This document shows, one piece after another, positions 17,841 through 27,370 of a stretch of DNA of 64,000 nucleotides. The notes below the pieces were generated by a model. The model worked only from the letters and a program-made list of their open reading frames with translations, searched no databases and was not told the DNA's origin. The stretch lies in assembly GCF_030271255.1 (NCBI RefSeq), contig NZ_JASJOM010000004.1:124001-188000 (forward strand), given 5' to 3'. Source of the stretch: Peribacillus folii. GTDB taxonomy: Bacteria; Bacillota; Bacilli; Bacillales; DSM-1321. Both the position numbers and the translations under genes were made by a program. The stretch's first letter is position 1; the number at the start of each line of letters is the position of its first letter.

Positions 17841-18086
17841 CTAAATATTATCGGTACTGTAGCCGCTCGCCCTTGCCTCTTGCTCATCCTGCACTTCTTC
17901 TTTCATCGCTTCGATGCTCGCTTTTCTTCGCTCGTTTTTGGCTGTAATGGCCTTTTTGTCCTCAGCAGATGAAAAGGATAACGTATCATTTGCTGCTGTC
18001 ATGTTTTGTTCCGTATTATGAATCGCATCCTGCAGTTTTTCGACATTATCCGAACGATCATCCTGATTATGTTTATATGGAGCCAT
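17841..18086 (-). CDS. tlp: Small acid-soluble spore protein Tlp
   Basis: 81 residues, highly charged (APYKHNQDDRSDNVEKLQ; ENQ/E-rich helices), characteristic of the thioredoxin-like SASP Tlp made in the forespore. The ATG at 18086 lies six bases after TAGAGGTG; the GTG at 18095 is part of that ribosome site. It is followed by yneP and preceded by sspN, as in Bacillus subtilis. Confidence 0.9.
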   Translation of the reverse strand: MAPYKHNQDDRSDNVEKLQDAIHNTEQNMTAANDTLSFSSAEDKKAITAKNERRKASIEAMKEEVQDEQEARASGYSTDNI

Positions 18087-18132
18087 TTTATTCACCTCTA
18101 ATCGAAAATAGTTTACATAACAATATTATCGA

Positions 18133-18276
18133 TCATTCACCTTTTGTTTGAATGACTTGGGCATGTTTCCCGGACTTGTCCTGCATTTGCTTGCCATTAT
18201 TGCTTCCCGCTGCCCTTGGCTGTGTTCCAAGATGGCTTGGTCTAAAGTGTTTGGAATCTTTTTTAGGATTACTCAT
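18133..18276 (-). CDS. sspN: Small acid-soluble spore protein N
   Basis: 47 residues, [19 protein letters not shown] to QTKGE. The PSHLGTQP core and the MQTKGE-like tail match SspN. It is a forespore-specific minor spore protein, probably co-transcribed with tlp 46 bases downstream. AAAAGGAGGCGATTAA precedes the ATG. Confidence 0.9.
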   Translation of the reverse strand: MSNPKKDSKHFRPSHLGTQPRAAGSNNGKQMQDKSGKHAQVIQTKGE

Positions 18277-18355
18277 TTAATCGCCTCCTTTTCTTATCAT
18301 GGGTGTAAAGGGAGGAATTCATGAGTGCCAGATTTTGAAAAACGCAAAACAAAAA

Positions 18356-18390
18356 GCCAGTACGCTTGTCGGCAACGTACTGACTTATAT
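18356..18390 (-). terminator. Terminator of the fbpB-like gene
   Basis: GTCAGTACG / CGTACTGGC stem with TTTTTGTTTT following on the minus strand (T tract at 18346-18355), between the FbpB-like gene and sspN. Confidence 0.75.
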
Positions 18391-18417
18391 TTTGAATATG
18401 AACAATCTCCATGGATG

Positions 18418-18546
18418 TTACTCAGCTTTCTGCATATGCTTTTTTTCCAGACGTTCCTCAAGTCTTTCCATTTGTTTAAGGTCCATCATTAATTCCCTTT
18501 TGTTTTCCTTAATTAATTCTTCAAATGTTCTTTTTCTTTTTTTCAT
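18418..18546 (-). CDS. fbpB: FbpB-family small basic protein
   Basis: 42 residues, MKKRKRTFEELIKENKREL followed by a charged helix ending in EKKHMQKAE. This is the pattern of the Fur-regulated basic protein FbpB family, which in Bacillus subtilis assists the sRNA FsrA in the iron-sparing response. Ribosome site AGGTGAAAGAT. A Fur-box-like half site lies upstream (18631-18646). It has its own terminator and sits between sspN and yneN. Confidence 0.75.
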   Translation of the reverse strand: MKKRKRTFEELIKENKRELMMDLKQMERLEERLEKKHMQKAE

Positions 18547-18630
18547 ATCTTTCACCTACTTATTTTTTAGTATATCTTTCAGCATTGCCAAATTAACGTA
18601 AAATTATGACTATATAGTATCGATTTTTTA

Positions 18631-18646
18631 ATTGTCATAATTATCA
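18631..18646 (-). promoter_or_regulatory. Candidate Fur box
   Basis: On the minus strand TGATAATTATGACAAT: the left half equals the Bacillus Fur consensus TGATAATNATTATCA exactly and the right half is degenerate. It is 85 bases upstream of the FbpB-like start. The region up to 18797 is very A/T-rich and otherwise unremarkable. Confidence 0.45.
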
Positions 18647-18797
18647 GTTTTTTTATTTTACCTATTATTTCTTTGCTTTCTATACTTTAACCCTTTTTTG
18701 TTCAATATTAACCAAAAATTTAGAAAATTATTAATATTTATGTGATTTTATGACAACTTTGTTAACAACGTAAAAAACGGAACCTTCAAAGGTCCCG

Positions 18798-19331
18798 CTA
18801 CTGCATGCTATTCATGTATCGCTCCATATCTTTATGCTGCATGGCTGAAACCACTTTGTACCTGATTTTGCCTTCTTTGTCGATGAAATATGTAGTTGGA
18901 ATGCTTAGTACTTTATAACGCTCATTCACTGGATTTTTTGCACTGTTGCTATCTAGAGGGATGGTGAAGGTGATTCCATTTTCCTTCACAAAGGATTGTA
19001 CATCGTTTTCAGGATCTATATTGACCGCAAGTACGACGGCATCATCACCTGCTTGCTTCGTGTACCGCTCCATATCCGGCATTTCCTTTTTACAGGGCGG
19101 GCACCATGTTGCCCAAAAGTTCAGCATTACCTTTTTACCTTTGTAATCGGTCAATTCGACTTGTTTTCCATCCAAGGTCTTCAAAGAAAAATTAGGAGCT
19201 TTGGCTCCGATTTTCAAGCCGCCCAATGCATCCTGTTTCTTATTGTTGTTTGGTTCATTATCCACCGCTTGTACAATCGCAATTGTAATCAGTGACAATA
19301 AGAGCACCGCGGCGATTATTTTTTTCAGCAT
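18798..19331 (-). CDS. yneN: Membrane-anchored thioredoxin-like thiol-disulfide protein (YneN/ResA type)
   Basis: 177 residues: an N-terminal membrane anchor (about 3-21, LKKIIAAVLLLSLITIAIV) and an extracytoplasmic TlpA/ResA-like thioredoxin domain with active site WATWCPPCKKEM and the cis-proline loop SIPTTYFID. It should reduce or isomerise thiols outside the membrane. The ATG at 19331 after GGGGGACATAAGTGT is preferred to an upstream start at 19394, because it places the signal anchor at the N-terminus. Confidence 0.87.
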   Translation of the reverse strand: MLKKIIAAVLLLSLITIAIVQAVDNEPNNNKKQDALGGLKIGAKAPNFSLKTLDGKQVELTDYKGKKVMLNFWATWCPPCKKEMPDMERYTKQAGDDAVVLAVNIDPENDVQSFVKENGITFTIPLDSNSAKNPVNERYKVLSIPTTYFIDKEGKIRYKVVSAMQHKDMERYMNSMQ

Positions 19332-19490
19332 ACACTTATGTCCCCCTAGTCCCAATACAATAAAGTTATTAAGCCATTCCCAGAAATAGAACAACTTCCC
19401 TTTTTCATTTTATCAGTAAAAAGGCAAACGGAATAGTGAAACACCTATATTCTTAACATGTTATTCGCCTGCTTTCATAATCTTGACAAA

Positions 19491-19526
19491 AAAAATCGGT
19501 AAACCCAGCTTGCAGGTTTACCGATT
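19491..19526 (-). terminator. Terminator of acnA
   Basis: AATCGGTAAACC / GGTTTACCGATT 12-bp stem followed by eight T on the minus strand, directly after the aconitase stop. Confidence 0.9.
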
Positions 19527-19540
19527 CCAAAAGGGCAGAA

Positions 19541-22252
19541 TTAGCCTTTTAATTTATTGCGCAGTACCATTTGAAGGATACCGCCGTGACGGTAGTAGTC
19601 GATTTCGATTTCTGAGTCGAAACGCACAAGTACATCAAATTCTTTCACGTTTCCAGCTTCATCAGTAGCTGTAACCGTTACGATATCACGTGGTTTAACT
19701 GTTTCGTCGATTTGAACAGCAATCGCTTCTTTACCAGTCAATCCAAGCGTTTCAGCGTTTTCGCCTTCTTTGAATTGAAGAGGAAGAACACCCATCAATG
19801 CAAGGTTAGAACGGTGAATACGTTCGAAGCTTTCAGCGATAACCGTTTTGATTCCAAGAAGGTTCGTACCTTTTGCAGCCCAGTCACGAGAGCTTCCCAT
19901 ACCGTAGTCTTTACCAGCGATGACGGCAAGACCTGTTCCATCAGCTTTGTATTTCATGCAAGCATCATAGATAGCCATGACATCGCCTGTCGGCCAGTAA
20001 GTCGTGAATCCGCCTTCTGTACCTGGAGCCACTTGGTTACGGATACGGATGTTTGCGAATGTTCCACGCATCATTGCTTCGTGGTTACCGCGACGAGAAC
20101 CGTAAGAGTTAAAGTCACGCGGTTTCACACCGTTTTCACGAAGGTAAATACCTGCTGGTGTATCTTTACCGATTGCACCTGCAGGAGAAATGTGGTCAGT
20201 CGTTACTGAATCACCGAATTTACCTACAACGCGCAAGCCAGAAAGCGGGTTAACTGAACCTGGTTCTGGTGATAATCCTTCAAAGAACGGAGGATTTTGA
20301 ATGTATGTTGATTTGGAATCGAAAGCGTAAATCGCTTCGTTGCTTGTTTGGATTTCATTCCAACGTTTGTTATCGTTGAATACTGTTTCGTATTCTTTAC
20401 GGAATAATTCCGGTGTAACCGTTGCTTTAACAGCAGCGTTTACTTCTTCTTGTGATGGCCAGATATCAGCAAGGTATACATCGTTGCCATCTTTATCTTT
20501 ACCAAGTGAATCATTGTTAAGATCGAAGTCCACAGTACCTGCAAGGGCATATGCCACTACTAAAGTTGGAGAAGCAAGGTAGTTTGCTTTCACAAGCGGA
20601 TGAATACGGCCTTCGAAGTTACGGTTACCTGAAAGTACTGAAGTTACCAAAAGATCCGCTTCAGCAACAGCTGCTTCGATTTCGTCCGCTAATGGACCTG
20701 AGTTACCGATACATGTTGTACAGCCATAACCGACTACGTTGAATCCTAATTGATCAAGGTATGGTTGAAGACCTGCATCACGAAGGTAACCAGTAACAAC
20801 TTTAGAGCCTGGTGCCAATGATGTTTTTACATAATCCGGAACAGTCAAGCCTTTTTCAACCGCTTTTTTAGCGATCAGACCTGCTCCAAGCATTACGTAT
20901 GGATTTGAAGTATTTGTACAGCTCGTGATTGCAGCAATTGCGATCGCGCCAGTTTTCATGACCGATTCTTTGCCATCGGCGAATTTAACAGTCACTTCTT
21001 TATCCAATTCGGAATTGTCCATGCCGAAGCCTTGGTTACCCATTGGTGCATTGATGGCATCATGGAAAGATTTCTTCATTTGGGAAAGCGGAATCAAATC
21101 TTGCGGGCGTTTAGGGCCTGAAAGGTTTGGTTCGATTGCTGAAAGATCGATTTCCACTACATCGTTGTATGCTGGATCTTCGTTTTCAGGAGCATAGAAC
21201 AAGCCGTTTTCTTTGCAGTAAGATTCAACCACTTGGATTTGTTTTTCATCACGGCCTGTTAAACGCATGTAATCGATCGCTTCTGCATCAACTGGGAAGA
21301 AACCGACTGTAGCACCGTATTCAGGAGCCATGTTAGCGATTGTTGCACGGTCAGCAAGCGGAAGGTATCCTACTCCTGGGCCATAGAACTCAACGAATTT
21401 ACCAACTACGCCGTGTGCACGAAGAACTTGCGTTACTTTCAAAGCAAGGTCAGTAGCTGTCGTTCCTTTAGGAAGTTGGCCAGTTAGCTTAACACCAACC
21501 ACTTTTGGCACTGGGAAGTATGATGGCTGTCCAAGCATGCCTGCTTCAGCTTCGATACCGCCTACGCCCCAACCTAGAACACCGATACCGTTGATCATTG
21601 TCGTATGTGAATCCGTACCGAATACAGAATCAGGGAATACTTCGAAGTCGCCGTTTGGAGTTTCAACTGCATGGACTACGTTCGCAAGGTACTCGAGGTT
21701 AACTTGGTGAACGATACCAGTCGCTGGCGGAACTGCACGGTAGTTGTTGAATGATTTTTGAGCCCAGCTTAGGAACTGGTAACGCTCTGCATTACGTTCG
21801 AATTCAAGATCCATATTGGCATCAAGGGAATCCATCGTACCTGCTTTATCAACTTGAACTGAGTGGTCGATTACAAGGTCGACTGGAATTTCCGGGTTGA
21901 TTTTGTCTGGATCTCCACCAAGGGCCGCGAAGGCATTACGTAGAGAAGCTAAATCTACAACAACCGGCACACCCGTGAAATCTTGAAGGATGACACGTGA
22001 AGGCTTGAAAGGTACATCTATATCTTGTTGCTCGCTTGTTCCCCATTTAGCAAGGTTCGCAACATGTTCTTTTGTGATAACTCTTCCGTCCACTTGGCGC
22101 AGAACTGCTTCAAGTAATACTTTAATGGAATATGGAAGGCGTGAAACTTTGCCATCCCCTGCTTTTTCAATAGCGTCTAGGCTGTAGTAGTTGTAGCGTT
22201 TCCCTTCAATTTCGAAGGATTTACGCGATTGGTACACGTCATTTTTCGTCAT
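19541..22252 (-). CDS. acnA: Aconitate hydratase
   Basis: 903 residues, full-length aconitase A / CitB, the TCA-cycle enzyme interconverting citrate and isocitrate through a 4Fe-4S cluster. The cluster ligand motifs SCTNTSNP and [12 protein letters not shown] are intact, as are the swivel-domain motifs ([10 protein letters not shown]). In Bacillus the apo form binds mRNA. Codon usage is that of a highly expressed gene. Start after a GGGGG(T)AATATTC leader. In Bacillus subtilis it is repressed by CcpC and CodY; a CcpC-like dyad lies upstream here (22436-22453). Confidence 0.97.
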   Translation of the reverse strand: MTKNDVYQSRKSFEIEGKRYNYYSLDAIEKAGDGKVSRLPYSIKVLLEAVLRQVDGRVITKEHVANLAKWGTSEQQDIDVPFKPSRVILQDFTGVPVVVDLASLRNAFAALGGDPDKINPEIPVDLVIDHSVQVDKAGTMDSLDANMDLEFERNAERYQFLSWAQKSFNNYRAVPPATGIVHQVNLEYLANVVHAVETPNGDFEVFPDSVFGTDSHTTMINGIGVLGWGVGGIEAEAGMLGQPSYFPVPKVVGVKLTGQLPKGTTATDLALKVTQVLRAHGVVGKFVEFYGPGVGYLPLADRATIANMAPEYGATVGFFPVDAEAIDYMRLTGRDEKQIQVVESYCKENGLFYAPENEDPAYNDVVEIDLSAIEPNLSGPKRPQDLIPLSQMKKSFHDAINAPMGNQGFGMDNSELDKEVTVKFADGKESVMKTGAIAIAAITSCTNTSNPYVMLGAGLIAKKAVEKGLTVPDYVKTSLAPGSKVVTGYLRDAGLQPYLDQLGFNVVGYGCTTCIGNSGPLADEIEAAVAEADLLVTSVLSGNRNFEGRIHPLVKANYLASPTLVVAYALAGTVDFDLNNDSLGKDKDGNDVYLADIWPSQEEVNAAVKATVTPELFRKEYETVFNDNKRWNEIQTSNEAIYAFDSKSTYIQNPPFFEGLSPEPGSVNPLSGLRVVGKFGDSVTTDHISPAGAIGKDTPAGIYLRENGVKPRDFNSYGSRRGNHEAMMRGTFANIRIRNQVAPGTEGGFTTYWPTGDVMAIYDACMKYKADGTGLAVIAGKDYGMGSSRDWAAKGTNLLGIKTVIAESFERIHRSNLALMGVLPLQFKEGENAETLGLTGKEAIAVQIDETVKPRDIVTVTATDEAGNVKEFDVLVRFDSEIEIDYYRHGGILQMVLRNKLKG

Positions 22253-22413
22253 GAATATTACCCCCTATTAAACTGTCAGAACAACTTATTCTGCACATGA
22301 AAGTAAAACCTGGTTCACTGAAACCATGTTTACCAATAAATATAAACAAAAAAGTTAGTTTGTCGAATTTTCTCTCTGTTCTCCCACCCTAACTCTTCCT
22401 TCAACTTAATACT

Positions 22414-22453
22414 AATATAGAAATGAGTATAAGTAAATAACAAGAAAGTTATT
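22414..22453 (-). promoter_or_regulatory. acnA promoter with CcpC-like dyad
   Basis: TATATT (22414-22419) with TTGTTA 18 bases upstream forms a plausible promoter. AATAAC-N6-GTTATT (22436-22453), a perfect inverted repeat, covers the -35 and resembles the ATAA-N7-TTAT element bound by CcpC at citB. The spacer is one base longer than in the consensus. The rest of 22253-22595 shows nothing further. Confidence 0.45.
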
Positions 22454-22595
22454 GTTTTTGATAAGTTTCACTTATGTTAATAATCCCTTTTTATATGAAA
22501 GTGACGTTTAAGAGCCTTACCCGCCTTCCAATTGGTGAAAAAAACCACATATACTAGCTGAGAAATTATCCCAACAAAACATATTAGGCAAACAT

Positions 22596-22625
22596 ACATA
22601 ATCAATCCGCATTATCACATTCTAT
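22596..22625 (+). promoter_or_regulatory. Sigma-G-like promoter of sspO
   Basis: TACATA, 17 bases, CATTCTA: the -10 matches the forespore consensus CATNNTA and the -35 matches TGAATA at four of six positions. It predicts a very short leader, the same geometry as at sspP. Confidence 0.4.
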
Positions 22626-22641
22626 TGGTGGAGGTGTCGAA

Positions 22642-22794
22642 ATGGCAAAACAAAAGACAAATCATGTCATACCAGGGATGAATGCAGCAAAAGGACAAGG
22701 TAATGGGGCAGGATACCATGATGAATTGGGAAATGAACCGCCATTATCGGAAGAACAACGGCAAAACAATAAAAAAAGAAAGAAAAACCAATGA
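22642..22794 (+). CDS. sspO: Small acid-soluble spore protein O
   Basis: 50 residues, [20 protein letters not shown] through [14 protein letters not shown]. The VIPGMN, GNGAGY and RQNNKKRK segments are those of SspO (CotK), a minor forespore protein. GGTGGAGGTGTCGAA precedes the ATG. Divergent from acnA, as in Bacillus subtilis. Confidence 0.9.
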   Translation: MAKQKTNHVIPGMNAAKGQGNGAGYHDELGNEPPLSEEQRQNNKKRKKNQ

Positions 22795-22820
22795 TCTTCC
22801 TCATTTCCAAGCATTAAAAG

Positions 22821-22856
22821 GAAGGCTTTTTGAAAATCCTATTTTCAAAAAGCCTT
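22821..22856. terminator. Bidirectional terminator between sspO and the unknown gene
   Basis: A 16-bp stem AAGGCTTTTTGAAAAT / ATTTTCAAAAAGCCTT with a three-base loop serves both convergent genes. Confidence 0.75.
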
Positions 22857-22879
22857 TTCACCCCTTATCCAGACATCCA

Positions 22880-23140
22880 TCAGTCCTCCGAGTTGACTTC
22901 ATTAACAATTGCAGAAATATCCTGCTCGAATTGTTTCAATTGTTCCCGTTGGTGCTCAGAAGCGGTAACCAAGGCAGTTTGTATTTGCTGGTAAGCCTCG
23001 TTTACTTCCTGCTTCACATGCTTCAATTCCGTTCCATAATCCGGTGCCGTCTTATCGATCGAAGAATATACATCATACACCTGTTGATAACTTTGCTGTG
23101 CTTCCTGGAATGCTCTGCGTTTATCTTGTTTATCCTGCAT
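22880..23140 (-). CDS. Hypothetical coiled-coil protein
   Basis: 86 residues, rich in Gln, Glu and Lys, predicted almost entirely helical and coiled-coil (AFQEAQQSYQQVYDVYSS; EVNEAYQQIQTALVTASEHQ). No catalytic motif, no signal peptide. The start follows AAGGAGATGAAAAACG. It lies between two spore protein genes on the opposite strand, so a sporulation role is possible but unproven. I do not recognise a named family. Confidence 0.65.
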   Translation of the reverse strand: MQDKQDKRRAFQEAQQSYQQVYDVYSSIDKTAPDYGTELKHVKQEVNEAYQQIQTALVTASEHQREQLKQFEQDISAIVNEVNSED

Positions 23141-23204
23141 CGTTTTTCATCTCCTTAATTAGTATCCATCCATAGGATGTACGAGGCTTGCAAATATATG
23201 TATG

Positions 23205-23234
23205 TGAATAAAAATCCCCGGATTGCTCATCTTA
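23205..23234 (+). promoter_or_regulatory. Sigma-G promoter of sspP
   Basis: TGAATA, exactly 17 bases, CATCTTA: both elements match the sigma-G consensus (TGAATA / CATNNTA). The start site falls just before the ribosome site AGGAGGG. Confidence 0.7.
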
Positions 23235-23255
23235 AGTTATAGGAGGGATCAGCAT

Positions 23256-23399
23256 ATGAACAAAAATGATGGCAAAGATATCCGTAAAAATGCCCCTAAA
23301 GGGAATAATCCAGGTCAACCTGCTCCGTTAAGCGGTTCCCATAAGGTGAAAAATAGACAGCACTCCCGTCAAAAGCATAATAGCGGCCACGATATGTAA
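23256..23399 (+). CDS. sspP: Small acid-soluble spore protein P
   Basis: 47 residues, [20 protein letters not shown] and a tail [10 protein letters not shown]. The [11 protein letters not shown] and [11 protein letters not shown] segments match SspP (CotL). Forespore-specific. TAGGAGGGATCAGCAT precedes the ATG; sigma-G promoter upstream. Confidence 0.92.
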   Translation: MNKNDGKDIRKNAPKGNNPGQPAPLSGSHKVKNRQHSRQKHNSGHDM

Positions 23400-23423
23400 G
23401 TTCCTTTTCCTTCAATTACGAAG

Positions 23424-23454
23424 CGGTGCCTGCCATTTGGCATGCACCGTTTTT
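23424..23454 (+). terminator. Terminator of sspP
   Basis: CGGTGC / GCACCG outer stem with inner GCCA / GGC pairing, followed by TTTTT on the plus strand. Confidence 0.85.
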
Positions 23455-23541
23455 GATGCTGCAGACCAGGACAATATGCATATCCCTGCCCTGAATTTGG
23501 CATGGCCCCATCGACAGGTATATTAATGAAGGGAAAATTAT

Positions 23542-23567
23542 CAGGGACTTGGATATCCAAGCCCCTG
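23542..23567 (-). terminator. Likely terminator of the thiamin operon
   Basis: CAGGGGCTTGG / CCAAGTCCCTG stem with a four-base loop after the thiF stop. The following ATAATTTTC is a weak T-tract. Confidence 0.55.
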
Positions 23568-23590
23568 GTTGATTATTAAACTAAAATGTT

Positions 23591-24610
23591 TTACCCAAAA
23601 AATCGGTGATATAATGTTTTGGCTTCTGAGATATCTTTAGTGCCATGAATCAAGGCACGACCGTCATTAAACACCACCAACCGATGTTTGCCTATGGCAA
23701 ATGAGAGTAAATAAGGGTTTCTTACGACATGGCCGCCTTGAGCACGTATATTATCCTCGAGCACCGACAAATCCCCGCGATATGGTGTAGACGGACGAAT
23801 CTGGACAGAGTCCCTTCCACATAAAACAGCTGTTTTTGTTCGGTTTGTATAAGAAAGATGCGGATATGTCCGGTTTTCCCCACATGAAGGGCAGCTGACT
23901 TTTTTTAACTTTGCCACATGAATGGCAGCCTGCTCATTTGTCCAGAGGTCGAATGAAACGACTTTTTTTCTTAATGATGCATAATCCTCGACAAGTATTT
24001 TCAAGGCTTCCGTCAATTGATGGGCGACGACCGTTTGAACGGCGGGGCTGATGATTCCTGCCGTATCGCAAGTAAGCCCGCCGATAGGAACGGTCTCCAG
24101 CAAGCAATTCAAACATGGTGTCATACCTGGAATAACCGTGTACGTAATTCCGTAGCTGCCGACACACGCACCGTAAATCCATGGGATTTTAAATTTTTGT
24201 GCACTATCGTTTATGATCATTCTCGTATCGAAATTATCGGTGGCGTCGACAATTAAATCGACATCGCAAACGAGCTTCGCCATATCATCAACCGAAACAT
24301 CCGATACAACTGAATGCACCGCTACCTCCGAATTTATGGCATTCAAGCGTTTTTTTGCCGCTATTGCTTTCGGCGTTCTGTTCTCCGCATCCTCCTCACA
24401 ATAAAGCTGTTGCCTTTGAAGGTTGCTCCACTCGACATAATCCCTGTCCACGATCGTCAGTTTACCGATACCTGCACGTACAAGGCCTTCTGCACTTCCC
24501 GTGCCGAGGGCACCTGCACCGATCAACAATACATGCTTCTTGCGAATTTTCTGCTGCCCTTCTTTCCCGATGGGGCAAAAAAGCTCCTGACGTGAATAAC
24601 GCTCAATCAT
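23591..24610 (-). CDS. thiF: Sulfur-carrier adenylyltransferase ThiF
   Basis: 339 residues, E1-like enzyme that adenylates the C-terminal Gly-Gly of ThiS for thiazole sulfur transfer. Nucleotide motif [22 protein letters not shown]-rich [13 protein letters not shown], and zinc cysteines in CLNC and CPSC. Slightly longer than MoeB/ThiF core proteins because of a C-terminal domain, as in the Bacillus enzyme. The start overlaps the thiG stop by four bases. Last gene of the operon; thiD, which follows thiF in Bacillus subtilis, is absent here. Confidence 0.92.
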   Translation of the reverse strand: MIERYSRQELFCPIGKEGQQKIRKKHVLLIGAGALGTGSAEGLVRAGIGKLTIVDRDYVEWSNLQRQQLYCEEDAENRTPKAIAAKKRLNAINSEVAVHSVVSDVSVDDMAKLVCDVDLIVDATDNFDTRMIINDSAQKFKIPWIYGACVGSYGITYTVIPGMTPCLNCLLETVPIGGLTCDTAGIISPAVQTVVAHQLTEALKILVEDYASLRKKVVSFDLWTNEQAAIHVAKLKKVSCPSCGENRTYPHLSYTNRTKTAVLCGRDSVQIRPSTPYRGDLSVLEDNIRAQGGHVVRNPYLLSFAIGKHRLVVFNDGRALIHGTKDISEAKTLYHRFFG

Positions 24611-25374
24611 CCAATGCTCATTCCTTCAACCGGGCTGCTGGCTATGGCGTATTCATTTTTTTCTATTCTTCCTGCTTCATATCCTAAACGACCTGACTCG
24701 ATGGCAAGTTTCATCGCCTTCGCCATTTTAATAGGATCTTTTGCACCGGATACTGCCGTGTTAAGCAAAACACCGTCCGCGCCCAATTCCATCGCAATCG
24801 CCGCATCGGAGGGCGTGCCAATCCCGGCATCAACGATTACGGGAACTTGGGCCTGTTCGATGATGAACCTAAGATTAAGCGGATTTAAAATGCCTTGACC
24901 AGAGCCAATCGGTGACGCACCAGGCATGATTGCATGACAGCCGACTTCTTCCAGGCGTTTCGCGAGCAGCACATCGTCCGAAGTATAAGGCAAGACGATG
25001 AACCCCAGTTTCACTAATTCCTCAGCTGCTTTTAATGTTTCGATCGGATCAGGCAATAGCGTTTTCTGACACCCGATCACCTCTACCTTGATCATGTCAC
25101 AAAGCCCCGAGGCTTTGGCAAGATGAGCTATGCGCACGGCTTCTTTGGCCGTTTTCGCTCCTGCTGTATTAGGAAGGAGTGTATATTTTTTCAAATCAAG
25201 CTTTTCTAAAAAATTGGGCTGGCTCGCTTCAAATATATTCATTCTCCTGACGGCGAACGTCAATATTTCTGCCCCCGAAACCTCCACGGATTGCCTTTGA
25301 ATATCAAAATCCGGATATTTGCCAGTACCTAAAAGTAATCTTGAAGAAAATTCACGAGAACCAATCTTTAACAT
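24607..25374 (-). CDS. thiG: Thiazole synthase ThiG
   Basis: 255-residue TIM barrel that makes the thiazole phosphate moiety from deoxyxylulose-5-phosphate, dehydroglycine and ThiS-thiocarboxylate. Visible motifs: [11 protein letters not shown], the Schiff-base lysine in [28 protein letters not shown] and [27 protein letters not shown] precedes the ATG and overlaps the thiS stop region. Confidence 0.95.
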   Translation of the reverse strand: MLKIGSREFSSRLLLGTGKYPDFDIQRQSVEVSGAEILTFAVRRMNIFEASQPNFLEKLDLKKYTLLPNTAGAKTAKEAVRIAHLAKASGLCDMIKVEVIGCQKTLLPDPIETLKAAEELVKLGFIVLPYTSDDVLLAKRLEEVGCHAIMPGASPIGSGQGILNPLNLRFIIEQAQVPVIVDAGIGTPSDAAIAMELGADGVLLNTAVSGAKDPIKMAKAMKLAIESGRLGYEAGRIEKNEYAIASSPVEGMSIG

Positions 25375-25375
25375 A

Positions 25376-25579
25376 TCATCCGCCTCCTACAAAATGTACG
25401 ATTTCAACCTTATCTCCGTTCGACAATCGTGTGTCACTTTGGCTTTCCTTTGCGACTATTTCATCATTCAATTCGACGATCACCACTTTATGGTGTAAAT
25501 CGAAGTGACGCAGCAGCCCGGTAACAGTGGACTCAGCAGCTGAAACCTGGATTTTTTCCCCGTTAATCACCAATTCCAA
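25376..25579 (-). CDS. thiS: Sulfur carrier protein ThiS
   Basis: 67-residue ubiquitin-fold protein ending VHFVGGG, whose terminal Gly-Gly becomes the thiocarboxylate used by ThiG. I use the TTG at 25579 ([14 protein letters not shown]), because a perfect GGAGGTGATAGGA lies before it; the ATG at 25594 is part of that ribosome site. Between thiO and thiG in the operon. Confidence 0.92.
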   Translation of the reverse strand: MELVINGEKIQVSAAESTVTGLLRHFDLHHKVVIVELNDEIVAKESQSDTRLSNGDKVEIVHFVGGG

Positions 25580-25594
25580 TCCTATCACCTCCAT

Positions 25595-26719
25595 TTAAGA
25601 AAATATGGGTTGTACCGAACGATCCAATCGGAAAGCGGACCATTCCTGATTCGGCTTTCCTTCCACCATATCAGCCATCAGTACGCCTGTAATCGGAGAA
25701 AGCAGGATACCATTCCTGAAGTGGCCCGTTGCAATGAATAGTCCTTTACATGCGGGATGTTCACCGAAATAAGGCAAGCCATCACCTGTCTGCGGGCGTA
25801 TTCCTGCCCATGTTTTTTCCCATTCCGTCCCCTTAATGGCCGGAAGTAACCGGGTTGCCTTTTCGATTAACGTTGCTATTCCGTCGATGCTCACCTGTTG
25901 ATTGAAGGTATTCGGCTTGACGGTTGCACCGACGATGATTCTGCCGCCGATTTTTGGTACAAGATAGCAGCCATCCGAGAAAATCGTTTTTTCTATCAAA
26001 GGCCGATTAGTCAGCACGGAAAAGCATTCGCCCTTTACTGGATGTGTGACCAGGTTGATGCCGGCTTTCTCAAGTAGGAAAGCACTCCACGCTCCGCCTG
26101 CCACAATGACATTTTCGCTGGAGAATTCACCCACTGTCGTTACAACGCCAGTTATCACTCCATTTTCCGTAAGAAAATCACACACTTCGACAAATTCCTT
26201 TATCTCCACACCCAGCTCCTCGGCAGATTTAGTGAAAGCGAGTGCCAGCTTCGCAGCTGAAACTTGCCCATCATGAGGAATATACATCGCTCCCTTGAGT
26301 GCATTCGCAAGGAGCGGTTCAGCTTTTCTAATATCAGCTGCCGTTAACCATTCCGCCTCAAGTCCGGCAGCTTGCTGGGTTTTGATTTTGTTTTGCAAAC
26401 CTGCTGCTTGTTCATTCGTCAATGCCACCTTCAACATACCCTTGTTCACCAATTCGATGTCGACACCGCTCGACTCTTTCAATTCTTTTTCCAATGCAGG
26501 AAACATCCCCCTGCTTCGGTTTGCCAATGTAAATAGCGGGTCATCGGCTTCCAGCTCCGCTTGTGCCCCAAGCATTCCTGCTGCGGCACTGGATGCTTTG
26601 CCAGCAAGTCTATCTTTTTCCAGTACAAGGACCCTCTTGCCCCGTTTCGCTAATTGAAACGCAATGGATCCGCCAATTACACCACCGCCAACAATGATTG
26701 CATCATAAACCGAATTCAT
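25595..26719 (-). CDS. thiO: Glycine oxidase ThiO
   Basis: 374-residue FAD enzyme that oxidises glycine to iminoglycine for thiazole synthesis. GxGxxG motif in VGGGVIGGSIAFQLAKRG, followed by SSAAAGMLGAQ, and the C-terminal FAD contact GHFRNGILLSPITG with the active-site Arg. Start after GAAAGGAGCGATAAG, one base after the tenI stop. Confidence 0.93.
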   Translation of the reverse strand: MNSVYDAIIVGGGVIGGSIAFQLAKRGKRVLVLEKDRLAGKASSAAAGMLGAQAELEADDPLFTLANRSRGMFPALEKELKESSGVDIELVNKGMLKVALTNEQAAGLQNKIKTQQAAGLEAEWLTAADIRKAEPLLANALKGAMYIPHDGQVSAAKLALAFTKSAEELGVEIKEFVEVCDFLTENGVITGVVTTVGEFSSENVIVAGGAWSAFLLEKAGINLVTHPVKGECFSVLTNRPLIEKTIFSDGCYLVPKIGGRIIVGATVKPNTFNQQVSIDGIATLIEKATRLLPAIKGTEWEKTWAGIRPQTGDGLPYFGEHPACKGLFIATGHFRNGILLSPITGVLMADMVEGKPNQEWSAFRLDRSVQPIFS

Positions 26720-26720
26720 C

Positions 26721-27329
26721 TTATCGCTCCTTTCTTATAGACTTTGAATATTTCTGAACGGCCTCCCTCGGGTTTTTTGCCTCGAGTATACCTGACATTA
26801 CCGCAATTCCCCGAGCACCTGCATCCAGCACGCTCTGGCAATTCGAAGGAGTTATCCCTCCAATTGCAATGATGGGAAGGCTGACATTCCTTGTAACTTC
26901 CTGAAGTTCCTCCAAACCCTTCGGAGGAAGGCCGCGTTTTGAATCCGTGGCAAAAATATGTCCATACATCGCATAATCGACTCCCTTTTCGCAAGCGACC
27001 TTCGCTTCTTCGATCGAATGAACCGAACAGCCTACACCCAGTCCGGGAAATGCCCCCCTTACGACAGCGGCATCCAAACTATGAAAGGCCAAATGCACGC
27101 CAGATGCCTTCTGTGTCCAGGCTACATCCGCACGATCATTGATGATGATTTTCGATAGTGGAATCTTTCTATTTTGTAATAGAGTTACGGCTCGATATAG
27201 GTCCGATGCAGTCATTTGTTTTTCCCTTAAATGAAAGAAATCGACGTCATCCTGTATCTCGGAGGCAATCTCTGCGAACCTTTCCATTTGCTGTTTCCCG
27301 GTAGAGATAATATGCAATTCTTGTACCAT
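26721..27329 (-). CDS. tenI: Thiazole tautomerase TenI
   Basis: 202-residue TIM-barrel protein of the ThiE/TenI family that aromatises the thiazole product of ThiG. Typical segments: DFFHLREKQMTASDL, IINDRADVAW, GVGCSVHSIEEA, ATDSKRGLPPKGL, IAIGGITPSN. The short form and operon position favour TenI over ThiE, which would have GPVFPTPTK-type phosphate loops. Start after GGAGCTTTAGGT. Confidence 0.85.
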   Translation of the reverse strand: MVQELHIISTGKQQMERFAEIASEIQDDVDFFHLREKQMTASDLYRAVTLLQNRKIPLSKIIINDRADVAWTQKASGVHLAFHSLDAAVVRGAFPGLGVGCSVHSIEEAKVACEKGVDYAMYGHIFATDSKRGLPPKGLEELQEVTRNVSLPIIAIGGITPSNCQSVLDAGARGIAVMSGILEAKNPREAVQKYSKSIRKER

Positions 27330-27370
27330 ACCTAAAGCTCCTTAACTAGCAAAGTGACAAAGTAATAAGA

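Noticed and set aside
19712..20209. 165-codon frame opposite acnA
   Set aside because: Lies wholly inside the aconitase gene on the other strand; a by-product of strong codon bias.
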